DNA of 64,000 bases, from positions 62,001-126,000 of the forward strand of contig CAVXZG010000019.1 of NCBI GenBank assembly GCA_963766375.1, written 5' to 3'. The position numbers were made by a program, and so were the translations under genes. Below are positions 45,281-53,594 of this stretch, one piece after another. Position 1 is the first letter of the stretch, and every line of letters begins with the position of its first letter. Source of the stretch: AC-32 sp963766375 (GTDB taxonomy: Bacteria; Actinomycetota; Thermoleophilia; Gaiellales; Gaiellaceae). The notes under the pieces were generated by a model. That model searched no databases, was not told where the DNA came from, and saw only the letters and a program-made list of their open reading frames with translations.

Positions 45281-46020
45281 GCGACGGCCTCGACCAGCCC
45301 CGGCTGCGCCTCGGCCCCGACCCCGACGAGGAACGCCGAGAGGACGTCACGGAGGTCGAGCCCGAGCTCGACGTCGAGCCCGAGAACGAGGCGGAGCCTG
45401 AGTCCGAGCCGGAGCCCGCGTTCGAGCCGGACGAGGACGTGCCGGCCGAGGACGTGCCGGACGAGGACGTGCCGGCCGAGGAGGACGAGCTGCCACGGCT
45501 GCGCTCACCCGAGCACGCCTCGGGCGAGTTGCGGATCCCCGACGGTTACGGCGTGATCGAGGGCCAGCCGAGCGGCTCGAGCCGGGCGGTGGGCATCGTC
45601 GTTGCCCGCTTCAACGGCGAGCTGACGAGCGAGCTGCTGACCCGGGCTCTGGACGAGCTCGAGCGGGCCGGGGTGGGCCGGGAGGCCGTGACGGTGATCC
45701 CAGTACCCGGCGCTTTCGAGCTGCCGCTCGCGGCGATGGCGCTGGCCAAGACTCGCCGCTACTCCTGCATCGTGGCTCTCGGCGCCGTCGTGCGGGGCGA
45801 GACGCCGCATTTCGAGTTCGTGGCGAGCGAAGCGGCCAGCGGGCTCCAGCTCGCCGGCCTGGAGACGGGCGTGCCGGTTGCGTTCGGGGTGCTGACCACG
45901 GACACCGAGGAGCAGGCGCGCGAGCGGCTCGACAAGGGCGCCGAGGCAGCGCGCACCGCTCTCGAGATGGCCGATGTCTTCTCACAGTTGCGGGCGGCAG
46001 CGGGTAGCGCACAGGCTTAA
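45277..46020 (+). CDS. ribH: Lumazine synthase with long acidic N-terminal extension
   Basis: Condenses the two branch products to 6,7-dimethyl-8-ribityllumazine; family members assemble into pentamers or 60-mer shells. The core (from about residue 90) has SRAVGIVVARFNGELTSELL, VIPVPGAFELPLAAMALAKT, ALGAVVRGETPHFEFVASEA with the catalytic histidine, and GVPVAFGVLTTDTEEQARER. The first 85 or so residues are extra: a Glu/Pro/Asp tail (VEPELDVEPENEAEPESEPE, then EDVPAEDVPDEDVPAEEDE). Total 247 residues against about 155 usual. GTG overlaps the ribBA stop. A shorter start would need an internal codon and leave ribBA uncoupled, so I keep the long form. Confidence 0.93.
   Translation: MSDGLDQPRLRLGPDPDEERREDVTEVEPELDVEPENEAEPESEPEPAFEPDEDVPAEDVPDEDVPAEEDELPRLRSPEHASGELRIPDGYGVIEGQPSGSSRAVGIVVARFNGELTSELLTRALDELERAGVGREAVTVIPVPGAFELPLAAMALAKTRRYSCIVALGAVVRGETPHFEFVASEAASGLQLAGLETGVPVAFGVLTTDTEEQARERLDKGAEAARTALEMADVFSQLRAAAGSAQA
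45433..45477 (+). repeat. Three tandem 15-bp repeats inside ribH
   Basis: GAGGACGTGCCGGCC, GAGGACGTGCCGGAC and GAGGACGTGCCGGCC lie in tandem and encode EDVPA-EDVPD-EDVPA in the acidic tail. Near-identity at the DNA level suggests recent slippage growth. Confidence 0.75.
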
Positions 46021-46022
46021 AC

Positions 46023-46049
46023 GGCCGCACCGGCAAAGCCGGCACGGCC
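46023..46049 (+). terminator. Hairpin terminator after ribH
   Basis: GGCCGCACCGGC and GCCGGCACGGCC form a 10-bp stem with two central mismatches and an AAA loop, directly after the ribH stop and before the rpmB promoter. Confidence 0.6.
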
Positions 46050-46084
46050 TCCAATGGTCGGCGTCGACAAGCGACCGCCTTAGC

Positions 46085-46090
46085 TAGACT
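46085..46090 (+). promoter_or_regulatory. -10 element TAGACT of rpmB (leaderless)
   Basis: TAGACT followed by CCGCCGCC and GTG. The same spacer sequence follows the rpmF -10 (TATACT at 58139), suggesting that both ribosomal protein genes use a matching initial transcribed region. Confidence 0.6.
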
Positions 46091-46098
46091 CCGCCGCC

Positions 46099-46290
46099 GT
46101 GTCCAAGGTCTGCGCAATCTGCGGGAAGAAGCCCTCGTTCGGCCACAACCGGAGTCATTCCATGGTGGCCACGAAGCGGCGCTTCAACCCGAACCTGCAA
46201 CGCGTTCGCGTCTTCCTCGATGGGAAAGCAACGCGAGCGTACGTCTGCACGCGCTGCATCAAGGGCGGCAAGGTCCAGAAGGCGGTCTGA
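46099..46290 (+). CDS. rpmB: 50S ribosomal protein L28
   Basis: 63 residues, MSKVCAICGKKPSFGHNRSH and RAYVCTRCIKGGKVQKAV. Two CxxC pairs (residues 5/8 and 49/52) make it the zinc-binding C+ form. Leaderless GTG start. Lies upstream of the Asp23-fakA-recG group, the common position. Confidence 0.95.
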   Translation: MSKVCAICGKKPSFGHNRSHSMVATKRRFNPNLQRVRVFLDGKATRAYVCTRCIKGGKVQKAV

Positions 46291-46325
46291 GCAACCGGCG
46301 AGGCGGGCCTCCGCGTCTAACAGGC

Positions 46326-46700
46326 GTGGAGGAAAGCGCCCTCAGCCTCCCGTCCGAGCTTGGACGGGTGACGATCGCCCCTGAGGCGATCGCGCAGATC
46401 GTGGGGCGGACCGCCGCCGAGTGCTACGGCGTGGTCGGCATGTCGCTGCGCGCACCAGGCCCGGCACGTGACCGCGTCACGCGCCTCCTGCCGAAAGGGA
46501 AGGCCTTGCGCGGGATCGTCGTCCGCAACCTCGACGGCGCCGTCGCGCTCGAGCTCTACGTGGTGGTCGCCTACGGGCTCAACCTGGCCGAGGTGGCGGC
46601 GACAGTTCGCTCGCAGGTCGCCTACGAGGTCGAGCGCCTGACCGGCCTGCAGGTTGCCTCGGTGGACGTGCACATCCAGGATGTGAAGCGGTCCGCATGA
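46326..46700 (+). CDS. Asp23/Gls24 family protein
   Basis: 124 residues with the DUF322/Asp23 fold: GRVTIAPEAIAQIVGRTAAE, CYGVVGMSLR, GIVVRNLDGAVALELYVVVA and VRSQVAYEVERLTGLQVASV ending DVHIQDVK. Members are envelope-stress or fatty-acid-linked proteins often encoded just before the DAK/FakA gene. The GTG lies 4 nt after TCTAAC, an unusually short leaderless spacing. Its stop overlaps fakA by 4 nt. Confidence 0.88.
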   Translation: MEESALSLPSELGRVTIAPEAIAQIVGRTAAECYGVVGMSLRAPGPARDRVTRLLPKGKALRGIVVRNLDGAVALELYVVVAYGLNLAEVAATVRSQVAYEVERLTGLQVASVDVHIQDVKRSA

Positions 46701-48289
46701 GCGATCTCGACACCGCACGCGAGCTTGCCCGCGGCGCGCTTGCCTCGCTCGAGCTGAGCCGCCAGCGGATCGACGACCTCAACGTCTACCCGGTTCCCGA
46801 CGGCGACACGGGCACGAACCTCGCGCTGACGACGCGCGGGATCGTCGATGCGCTTGAAGGTTTAACCGTGGATACCGGGACGCGTAGCGTTCTGGCGCGC
46901 GAGGCCACGCGGGCCGCGCTGATGTCGGCCCGCGGCAACTCGGGTGTGATCCTCTCGCAGATCGTTCGCGGTGCCGCCGAGGTGCTGGGCGCAGCGGAGA
47001 CGATCGACTCGACCGCCGTCGCACAGGCCTTCCGTGGAGCGAGCGACGAGGCCTACCGCGCCGTGCGCAAGCCGGTCGAGGGGACGATGCTGACGGTGAT
47101 CCGCGAGCTGGCCGACGCGGCGGAGGAGAGTGCAGGGCCGGAGGCCGACCCGGCGCAGCTGCTGAAGCGACTGGTCGAGCGCGGCGAGGAAGCGGTGGCC
47201 CGAACTCCCGAGCAGCTCGAGGTCCTGCGCGAGGCCGGCGTCGTCGACGCGGGCGCCGCGGGCCTCGTCGAGCTCGTTCGGGGGCTCGCCGCCACGGTCT
47301 CCGGCGAGCCGCTCGCCGAACCGCCCGAGCGCGAGGAGCCGGCGCTCGAAGCGATCCACCTGGAGCCGTCGCGCTATCGCTACTGCACCACCTTCGTGGT
47401 CGAGGGCGATGGGCTCGACTCACAGGCGCTGGAAGACGAGCTCGACCGGCTGGGCGACTCACTGCTCGTCGTAGGCGACCCCGAGGCGCTCAAGGTTCAC
47501 GTCCACACCGACGATCCCGGCGCGGCGCTCTCGCTCGGCACGAGCGTCGGCACGATCGAGGGCGTCGAGATCGCCGACATGCACCGCCAGACCGAGCAGC
47601 GCGAGCAGCGGCTCCTCTCCGCGCTCCCCGGCGGCGCCTCGCGTGCGGGCGTGGTCGCCGTGGTCGCGGGCGAGGGAAACCGCCGCCTGTTCGAGAGCCT
47701 CGGCGCCGAGAAGGTGATCGAGGGCGGGCAGACGATGAACCCCTCCACGGCCGACCTGCTCGAGGCGGTCGACGCGCTCGCCGCCGACGAAGTCGTGCTG
47801 CTGCCCAACAACAAGAACGTCGTCATGGCGGCGGAGCAGGCCTCTCGAGTCGCGGGCAAGCCGGTCCACGTCGTCCCGACCGAATCGATTCCCTCCGGAC
47901 TGGCCGCGCTCGTGGCCTTCAACGGCGAGCGCTCGGCAGAGGAGAACGCCGCGGCGATGCACGAGGCCGCCGAGCAGGTGACCACCGGCGAGGTGACCGT
48001 CGCCTCCCGCGACGCGAGCGTGGACGGGATCCCGGTGCGCGCGGGCAACTACCTCGCGCTGCTGGACGGCAAGGCCGTCGCGGCAGGCCCGGGCTTCGAC
48101 GAGGTGACGCGCTCGCTGCTCGAACGGCTCCTCGCCGAGCCCCATGACGTGCTCACCGTCCTCAAGGGCGAGGGCGCCCCGCCCTTGAACGGCTTCCTCG
48201 ACGAGCTCGCCCGGAGCCACCCCGACCTCGAGCTCGACGTGCACGAGGGCGGCCAGCCGCACTACCCTCTGCTGTTGTCCGCCGAGTGA
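46697..48289 (+). CDS. fakA: Fatty acid kinase subunit FakA (DAK2/DegV-associated kinase)
   Basis: 530 residues. The N-terminal DAK2 domain binds ATP (DDLNVYPVPDGDTGTNLALT at about 26-45, and ALMSARGNSGVILSQIVRGA). The middle has RYCTTFVVEGDGLDSQALED and KVHVHTDDPGAALSLGT; the C-terminus has GGQTMNPSTADLLEAVDALA and VLLPNNKNVVMAAEQASRVA. FakA phosphorylates fatty acids held by DegV/FakB proteins, and such a gene lies two genes downstream. Confidence 0.9.
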   Translation: MSDLDTARELARGALASLELSRQRIDDLNVYPVPDGDTGTNLALTTRGIVDALEGLTVDTGTRSVLAREATRAALMSARGNSGVILSQIVRGAAEVLGAAETIDSTAVAQAFRGASDEAYRAVRKPVEGTMLTVIRELADAAEESAGPEADPAQLLKRLVERGEEAVARTPEQLEVLREAGVVDAGAAGLVELVRGLAATVSGEPLAEPPEREEPALEAIHLEPSRYRYCTTFVVEGDGLDSQALEDELDRLGDSLLVVGDPEALKVHVHTDDPGAALSLGTSVGTIEGVEIADMHRQTEQREQRLLSALPGGASRAGVVAVVAGEGNRRLFESLGAEKVIEGGQTMNPSTADLLEAVDALAADEVVLLPNNKNVVMAAEQASRVAGKPVHVVPTESIPSGLAALVAFNGERSAEENAAAMHEAAEQVTTGEVTVASRDASVDGIPVRAGNYLALLDGKAVAAGPGFDEVTRSLLERLLAEPHDVLTVLKGEGAPPLNGFLDELARSHPDLELDVHEGGQPHYPLLLSAE

Positions 48290-48290
48290 C

Positions 48291-48671
48291 ATGACCGAGC
48301 CGATCCGCATCGTCCTCGTCGAGGACAACGACGTCTTCCGCGAGGCGCTCGAGCTGCTCCTAGGGCTGCGCTCCGACATGGACGTGGTGGCCTCGGTCTC
48401 CGACGGCACCGACGCGGCGGCGGTCGCCGCCGAGGTGAGGCCCGACGTGGTGTTGATGGACTACCGGCTTCCGGGGCTGGACGGCGTGCAGGCCACACGG
48501 GCGGTGCTCGAAGCCTGCCCGGAGACGGCCGTGGTCTGTCTCACCGCCTCCGCCAATCTCCGCGAGCGGGACGCGTTGACCGAGGCCGGCGCCGTCGCGT
48601 GCCTCCGCAAGGACGAAGGGCTCGACGCGATCGTCGCCGCGATCCGGGACGCGGCGCGCGCTGCGGTCTGA
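48291..48671 (+). CDS. Stand-alone response-regulator receiver domain
   Basis: 126 residues, one CheY-like domain and nothing else: IRIVLVEDNDVFREALELLL with the acidic pair, VVLMDYRLPGLDGVQATRAV with the phospho-acceptor aspartate near residue 54, AVVCLTAS with the switch threonine, and CLRKDEG with the conserved lysine. Sequence style is NarL-type, yet no DNA-binding domain follows. It sits between fakA and a DegV-family gene with a 1-nt gap and a 1-nt overlap, so it is made with them. Its partner kinase is not evident nearby. Confidence 0.88.
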   Translation: MTEPIRIVLVEDNDVFREALELLLGLRSDMDVVASVSDGTDAAAVAAEVRPDVVLMDYRLPGLDGVQATRAVLEACPETAVVCLTASANLRERDALTEAGAVACLRKDEGLDAIVAAIRDAARAAV

Positions 48672-49535
48672 TGGAGCTGACCGCCCAGAACACGGCGATC
48701 GTCGTCGACTCGACCGCCGACTTCCCCGAGGCGCCGCAGCGCTTCCCGAACTGGCGCGTCGTGCCCCTCTACGTGCGCTTCGGCGACGAGAGCTACAAGG
48801 ACTACGTCGAGCTCGACCCGGAGGCGTTCTACGCGCGCCTGCGCACGGCGACCGTGACGCCCTCGACCTCGCAGCCGACCCCGGGGGACTTCCTCGCCGT
48901 CTACGAGGAGCTCGAGGGCTACGAGCGGATCCTCTCGCTGCACATCGCCGGGAAGCTCTCGGGCACGATCGAGAGCGCGCCGGGCCGCGGCGCAGCTGCT
49001 CGGCGACGAGCGCGTTCGCACGCTCGACTCGCAGAGCGCCTCGGCGGCGATCGCGATGCTCGGGCTCGCGATCCAGCGCCGGCTCGAACGGGGCACGAGC
49101 GACGACGAGGTGGACGAGCTCGTCGAGCGCTACCGCCAGGAGACGGCCCTGCTCTTCACCGTCGAGACGCTCGAGTACCTGGCGCGCGGCGGGCGCATCG
49201 GCCGGGCGCGCGCCTGGGCGGGCGAGCTGCTGAACATCAAGCCGATCCTGACGATCAAGGACGGCGAGGTGATCCCGGTCAAGCGTGTGCGCGGCAACCG
49301 CAAGGCCTTCCTCGAGTTCGAGTCGGCGTTCACGAGCTCGACGCGCGACGTGCCGGGGCTGCGTGTCGGGATCGCGCACGCGGACGCCCCGGAGCGGGCG
49401 GAGGCGCTCAGGGAGCTCGTGCGTCGCACCCGGCCGGCGGCGGAGCTCGAGCTGGTCACGACTCTTGGCCCGGTCGTCGGCGCCCATGCGGGGCCGGGCA
49501 CGGTCGGCTTCTTCTGGTTCGACGACGTCGAGTAG
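48671..49535 (+). CDS. DegV/FakB fatty-acid-binding protein (frameshifted)
   Basis: IVVDSTADFPEAPQRFPNWR and VPLYVRFGDESYKDYVELDP start a DegV fold; TVTPSTSQPTPGDFLAVYEE and ILSLHIAGKLSGTIESA line the fatty-acid site. The frame breaks at about 48985 and continues as RVRTLDSQSASAAIAMLGLA, LFTVETLEYLARGGRIGRAR, LLNIKPILTIKDGEVIPV and TLGPVVGAHAGPGTVGFFWF. Restored length about 285 residues. Members present fatty acids to FakA for phosphorylation. Confidence 0.9.
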
Positions 49536-49548
49536 CCGCAACGGTTCC

Positions 49549-49554
49549 TAGACT
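49549..49554 (+). promoter_or_regulatory. -10 element TAGACT of recG (leaderless)
   Basis: TAGACT lies 6 nt before the recG GTG, with no ribosome binding site. Confidence 0.5.
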
Positions 49555-49560
49555 GGCCGG

Positions 49561-51609
49561 GTGCCCAAAGGCTTTGCCGGAGAGGATGCGCCCAAGAGCT
49601 GGCCCAGGCTGCCGGGGACGCCGCGACCCGAGAACGCGGAGCGGCCGGTGGCGTCGCTTTCCGGGGTCGGGCCCTCGTTGGAGAAGAAGCTCGCAAAGCT
49701 CGGACTGCGCAGCCTCCGCGACCTGCTCGAGCATCGGCCGCATCGGTACGAGACCGCCGTGCCCGAGCGGCGGATCGCCGACCTGCTCGCGGGGGAGGAG
49801 ACCGCCATCGCGGGCGAGGTGCGGTCGGTCTCGGTGCGGCGACCGCGGCGGAATCTGGCGATCGTCAACGCCCGGGTCGGCGACGAGAGTGGCGAGATCG
49901 TCGCGGTTTGGTTCAACCAGGCGTGGCTCGAGGAGAAGCTGCAACCCGGGACGCACGTGCGCCTGCGCGGCCAGCTCAAGCGCAACGGCTTCCAGGTGCG
50001 CTCCCACGACCTGAACGGCGTCTCCGCGACCGCCGACTTCGCGCCGGTCTACCCGGCGAGCGAGGAGGTGCCGCCGAAGCGGCTGCGGGCGCTTGTCGAG
50101 CGGGCGCTGCCGCACGCACGCGACCTTCCCGATGCGCTGCCGGCGCCTTTGAAGGTGAGCGAGCGGCTGCCCCTGCGTGCGGACGCGCTCGTCGCGCTGC
50201 ACCGGCCGCGCTCGGAGGAGGAGGGGGAGGAGGGCCGACGCCGGCTCGCCTTCGACGAGCTGCTCGTGCTCCAGGTCGGCCTCGCGCGGGCACGCGCCGG
50301 ACGCGAAGCCGCCGTCGCGCCTGCGCTCGGGGAACCAGGCGAGCTGGTGCGCCGCTACAAGCAGCTGCTGCCGTTCACGCTCACGCCGGACCAGGACCGG
50401 GCGATCGAGGAGATCGACGGCGACCTCGCGCGGGCGGCACCGATGCAGCGCCTGCTGCAGGGCGACGTCGGCTCGGGCAAGACCGTGGTCGCGCTCTACG
50501 CGCTGCTGCGGGCGGTGGAGGCGGGGCAGCGAGGCGCGCTCATGGCACCGACGGAAACCCTCGCTGAGCAGCACTTTCTTACGATCGAGCCTCTTTGCAC
50601 GCAGCTCGGCGTGAGCGTGGTTCTGCTCACCGGCTCGGTCAAGTCGGAGGTCGAGGGCGCGCAGATCGTGGTCGGCACGCACGCGCTGATCCAGGAGGGC
50701 GTCGTGCTCGAGGGGCTCGGGGTCGCGGTCGTGGACGAACAGCACCGCTTCGGAGTGGAGCAGCGGCGGGCCCTGGTCGAGGGGCGCACGCCGCACGTGC
50801 TGCACATGACCGCCACGCCGATCCCGCGCACGCTCGCGCTGACGGTCTACGGCGACCTGCACGTAACGGAGATCGCAAAGCCACCCGCGAGCCGGAAGCC
50901 GATCGTCACCTCCTGGGTGACCGCGGAGCGAAGCTCGGAGGCTTACACGCGACTGCGCAAGCATCTCGATGCCGGACGGCAGGCATACGTCGTGTGCCCG
51001 CTGATCGAGGATTCGGAGACCTCGCAGGCGCGCGCTGCGGAAGGGGAGGCCGAGCGGCTGCAACGCGTGGAGCTGAAGGGCTACCGCGTCGGCCTCCTGC
51101 ACGGCCGGCTGCGGCCTGCCGACCGGCGCGAGCTGATGGGCCGCTTCAAGGCGGGCGAGCTCGACGTCCTGGTCGCCACAACCGTGATCGAGGTCGGCGT
51201 GGACGTCCCGAACGCGACGATCATGATCGTCCAGGAGGCAGACCGCTTCGGGCTCGCGCAGCTGCACCAGCTCCGCGGCCGGGTGGGGAGAGGTGCCGAG
51301 CAGTCCTACTGCCTGCTCATCTCGCGGCAGCGTGAGGAGTTGACCGACAACGCCCAGGAGCGGCTGCAGGCGCTGGTGGACTCGACGGACGGCTTCGAGT
51401 TGGCAGAGAAGGACCTCGAGCTGCGTGGGGAGGGCCAGCTGATGGGCACGAGGCAGGCAGGGATCTCCGAGTTCCGCTTCACGAAGCTACGAGCCGACCG
51501 GCCGTTGCTGGAGCGCGCGCGCGCTGCGGCGGAAGGGCTCGTCGCGTACGAGGGCCCCTTGGCCGACGAGGTCGACGCGCTCTTCGAGCGGAAGGAGGTG
51601 GCGGCGTGA
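49561..51609 (+). CDS. recG: ATP-dependent DNA helicase RecG
   Basis: Branch-migration helicase acting on stalled forks. N-terminal wedge domain (an OB fold with VNARVGDESGEIVAVWFNQA), then helicase motifs: MQRLLQGDVGSGKTVVALYA (Walker A), APTETLAEQHF, VVDEQHRFGVEQR (DExH), HMTATPIPRTLALTVYGDL, TVIEVGVDVPNATIMIVQEA and LHQLRGRVGRGAEQSYCLL. 682 residues, in frame; near the usual length. Overlaps the following HEAT gene by 4 nt. Confidence 0.96.
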   Translation: MPKGFAGEDAPKSWPRLPGTPRPENAERPVASLSGVGPSLEKKLAKLGLRSLRDLLEHRPHRYETAVPERRIADLLAGEETAIAGEVRSVSVRRPRRNLAIVNARVGDESGEIVAVWFNQAWLEEKLQPGTHVRLRGQLKRNGFQVRSHDLNGVSATADFAPVYPASEEVPPKRLRALVERALPHARDLPDALPAPLKVSERLPLRADALVALHRPRSEEEGEEGRRRLAFDELLVLQVGLARARAGREAAVAPALGEPGELVRRYKQLLPFTLTPDQDRAIEEIDGDLARAAPMQRLLQGDVGSGKTVVALYALLRAVEAGQRGALMAPTETLAEQHFLTIEPLCTQLGVSVVLLTGSVKSEVEGAQIVVGTHALIQEGVVLEGLGVAVVDEQHRFGVEQRRALVEGRTPHVLHMTATPIPRTLALTVYGDLHVTEIAKPPASRKPIVTSWVTAERSSEAYTRLRKHLDAGRQAYVVCPLIEDSETSQARAAEGEAERLQRVELKGYRVGLLHGRLRPADRRELMGRFKAGELDVLVATTVIEVGVDVPNATIMIVQEADRFGLAQLHQLRGRVGRGAEQSYCLLISRQREELTDNAQERLQALVDSTDGFELAEKDLELRGEGQLMGTRQAGISEFRFTKLRADRPLLERARAAAEGLVAYEGPLADEVDALFERKEVAA

Positions 51610-52148
51610 GCTCGCTCGGGCGGCTGCGGCTCGTCCACGCGCTGAAGGCCCGCGACGACGCCACGCGCTGGAAGGCCGCGACGGCGCTCTCCCAGGTCGA
51701 CGATCCACGGACGCTGCGCCGTGTCGAGCGCTTGCTCGAGAAACGGGGTCACGACCAGGGGCGCGCCGCCGCGGCGTACGTGCTCGGGTTCAGCGGCGAA
51801 ACCGACGTTTCGGACGTCCTTGCGCGGCGGCTCGCGGACACCGATGAGAGCCCGCTCGTGCGCGCCCACGCGGCGGAGGCGCTCGGTCATCTCCTCCAGT
51901 ACCAGCAGGTGATCGTCGACATCCGGACGGCGATCGTCTCGTCCCTGCGCGATCCCGAGCCCGAGGTGCGCTTCTGGAGCGTCTTCGCGGCCGGCGTCCT
52001 GAACCTGCAGGAGTCGCGGCCGCAGCTCGAGCGGCTGAAGGGCGACGAGGCGATCGTCGAGGGCTGGTGGTCCGTCGGCCAGGAGGCCGAGTGGGCACTC
52101 CGCTGCCTCGACGGCGAAGAAGACCCGCCGCTGCCCGAGCCTGCCTAG
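51606..52148 (+). CDS. HEAT-repeat protein
   Basis: 180 residues made almost wholly of HEAT-like helix pairs: DDATRWKAATALSQVDDPRT, GRAAAAYVLGFSGETDVSDV, SPLVRAHAAEALGHLLQYQQ and DPEPEVRFWSVFAAGVLNLQ, with a proline-rich acidic tail. Such folds bind proteins or act as PBS-lyase-like scaffolds. Function unknown. GTG overlaps the recG stop, so it is co-translated. Confidence 0.75.
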   Translation: MSSLGRLRLVHALKARDDATRWKAATALSQVDDPRTLRRVERLLEKRGHDQGRAAAAYVLGFSGETDVSDVLARRLADTDESPLVRAHAAEALGHLLQYQQVIVDIRTAIVSSLRDPEPEVRFWSVFAAGVLNLQESRPQLERLKGDEAIVEGWWSVGQEAEWALRCLDGEEDPPLPEPA

Positions 52149-52151
52149 GCT
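52146..52151 (+). promoter_or_regulatory. -10 element TAGGCT of rsmD, built on the HEAT-protein stop codon
   Basis: Stop TAG plus GCT forms TAGGCT, 6 nt before the rsmD GTG. Confidence 0.45.
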
Positions 52152-52157
52152 CCCGCC

Positions 52158-52703
52158 GTGCGGATCATCGCCGGCTCACGGAAAGGCTCCCGCATCTTCG
52201 CGCCGAAGGGCACCGAGACCCGCCCGACCGGCGACCGGGTTCGCGAGGCCGCGTTCAACCTGCTCGGCCCCGGCGCGGCCGAGGGCGCGTCGGTGCTCGA
52301 CCTCTTCGCCGGCTCCGGCGCGATGGGGCTCGAGGCGCTCTCCCGCGGCGCCGAGAGCGCGACCTTCGTCGAGTCCGACCGCGACGCCTGCCGCACGATC
52401 AACCGCAACCTCGACAAGCTCGACCTCAGCGGCGCGAAGGTTCTCTGCCAGGACGCCCTCACCGCCCTCCGCGCCGACGCCCGCGCGGGCAGGCGGTACG
52501 ATCTCGTGCTCGTCGACCCGCCTTACCGGAGGTTTTCTTCCCTGCAAAACGCGCTGATTCAGTACCTGCCTGAAGTTCTCGAGCCCGGCGGGCTCCTCAT
52601 CGTCGAGACCGCAGCGAGCGACGAGCCTGAGTTGCCGCTGCCCAAGCTCAAGAGCCGCCGCTACGGAGCTGCGCGCCTGACCCTGTTCGAGCGCGATGAC
52701 TGA
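52158..52703 (+). CDS. rsmD: 16S rRNA m2G966 methyltransferase RsmD
   Basis: MRIIAGSRKGSRIFAPKGTE with TRPTGDRVREAAFNLLG, the SAM site VLDLFAGSGAMGLEALSRGA and the catalytic motif DLVLVDPPYRRF (DPPY). 181 residues, in frame. It overlaps coaD by 8 nt, the usual pairing. Confidence 0.95.
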   Translation: MRIIAGSRKGSRIFAPKGTETRPTGDRVREAAFNLLGPGAAEGASVLDLFAGSGAMGLEALSRGAESATFVESDRDACRTINRNLDKLDLSGAKVLCQDALTALRADARAGRRYDLVLVDPPYRRFSSLQNALIQYLPEVLEPGGLLIVETAASDEPELPLPKLKSRRYGAARLTLFERDD

Positions 52704-53226
52704 CCAGCACCCGCTGACCGCGATCTGCCCGGGCTCCTACGACCCGGTCACCCTCGGCCACCTCGACATCATCAGGCGCGCCGCGTCCATCTTCGATCGC
52801 GTCGTCGTCGGCGTGGTTCGCGACCCCCACCACAAGGGGACGATGTTCAGCGTCGAGGAGCGCGTCGGCTTCTTGAACGAGGCGCTCGCCGACCGGGACA
52901 ACGTCGAGGTCGCGGTCTTCTCCGAGCTCGTGGTGGACTTCGCCCAGCGCTGGGGCGCGAAGACCATGGTCAAGGGCCTGCGGGTGATCTCCGACTTCGA
53001 GTGGGAGTTCCAGATGAACCATCTCAACCGCACGCTGGCTCCCGACATCGAGACCCTCTACGTGATGGCGAGCCCGCAGTACAGCTTCGTCTCCTCGAGC
53101 GGCGTGAAGGAGATCGCGTCCTTCGGCGGAAAGGTGGACGAGCTCGTGCCCGAGGCCGTCGCACGCAGGTTCAAGGAGCTCTTCCCGGACGGACGGCCAG
53201 GAACGCCGGAGAACCCACAAGAGTGA
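52696..53226 (+). CDS. coaD: Phosphopantetheine adenylyltransferase
   Basis: Penultimate step of coenzyme A synthesis. ICPGSYDPVTLGHLDIIRRA contains the TxGH-type nucleotide site; FAQRWGAKTMVKGLRVISDF and ETLYVMASPQYSFVSSSGVK with EIASFGGKV match the family. 176 residues, slightly longer than usual because of a C-terminal tail (DGRPGTPENPQE). Confidence 0.95.
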   Translation: MTDQHPLTAICPGSYDPVTLGHLDIIRRAASIFDRVVVGVVRDPHHKGTMFSVEERVGFLNEALADRDNVEVAVFSELVVDFAQRWGAKTMVKGLRVISDFEWEFQMNHLNRTLAPDIETLYVMASPQYSFVSSSGVKEIASFGGKVDELVPEAVARRFKELFPDGRPGTPENPQE

Positions 53227-53561
53227 CCGACACCGACAAGCTCGAGACGCTGCTGGGCGCGGAAGGCGAGGTGCGCCTCGGCCGGCGCGACGCGCAGGAC
53301 GTGTTGCAGAAGCTGCGCGCGCGGGGCGCTGTGAGCGATTCCGCGGACCGGCTCGAGGCACGGCTCGCGCACTCCGACGAGGTCGTGATCGCGCCGAACG
53401 AGGCCCAGGCGCTGCTCGAGGAGCTTCGTGCCAGCGGCCGCCGCTGGATCTCCGGCACCGACGCGCCGCGCGAGGAGCCTCCGCCGCCGCCGGCTCCTGA
53501 ACCGGAGCCGGAGCCCGAGCCGGAGCGTCGTGGAGGCCTGAGCAGGTTATGGCGCCGGTAG
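53223..53561 (+). CDS. Hypothetical protein with Pro-Glu tail
   Basis: 112 residues. The first 80 are helical (LETLLGAEGEVRLGRRDAQD, LEARLAHSDEVVIAPNEAQA); then a proline-rich linker (EEPPPPPAPEPEPEPEPE) and a basic end RRGGLSRLWRR. GTG overlaps the coaD stop. No known domain recognised; the Pro-Glu linker and basic tip suggest a tethered helical domain. Confidence 0.65.
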   Translation: MTDTDKLETLLGAEGEVRLGRRDAQDVLQKLRARGAVSDSADRLEARLAHSDEVVIAPNEAQALLEELRASGRRWISGTDAPREEPPPPPAPEPEPEPEPERRGGLSRLWRR

Positions 53562-53578
53562 CAGCCGATACGCGCCTG

Positions 53579-53584
53579 TAAACT
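53579..53584 (+). promoter_or_regulatory. -10 element TAAACT of the SepIVA-like gene (leaderless)
   Basis: TAAACT lies 10 nt before the ATG. No ribosome binding site. Confidence 0.5.
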
Positions 53585-53594
53585 CCGCAAACCT

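Noticed and set aside
45433..45477. The 15-bp tandem repeats as a possible CRISPR-like or VNTR array
   Set aside because: There are no spacers and the repeats encode an in-frame acidic peptide; it is an intragenic repeat.
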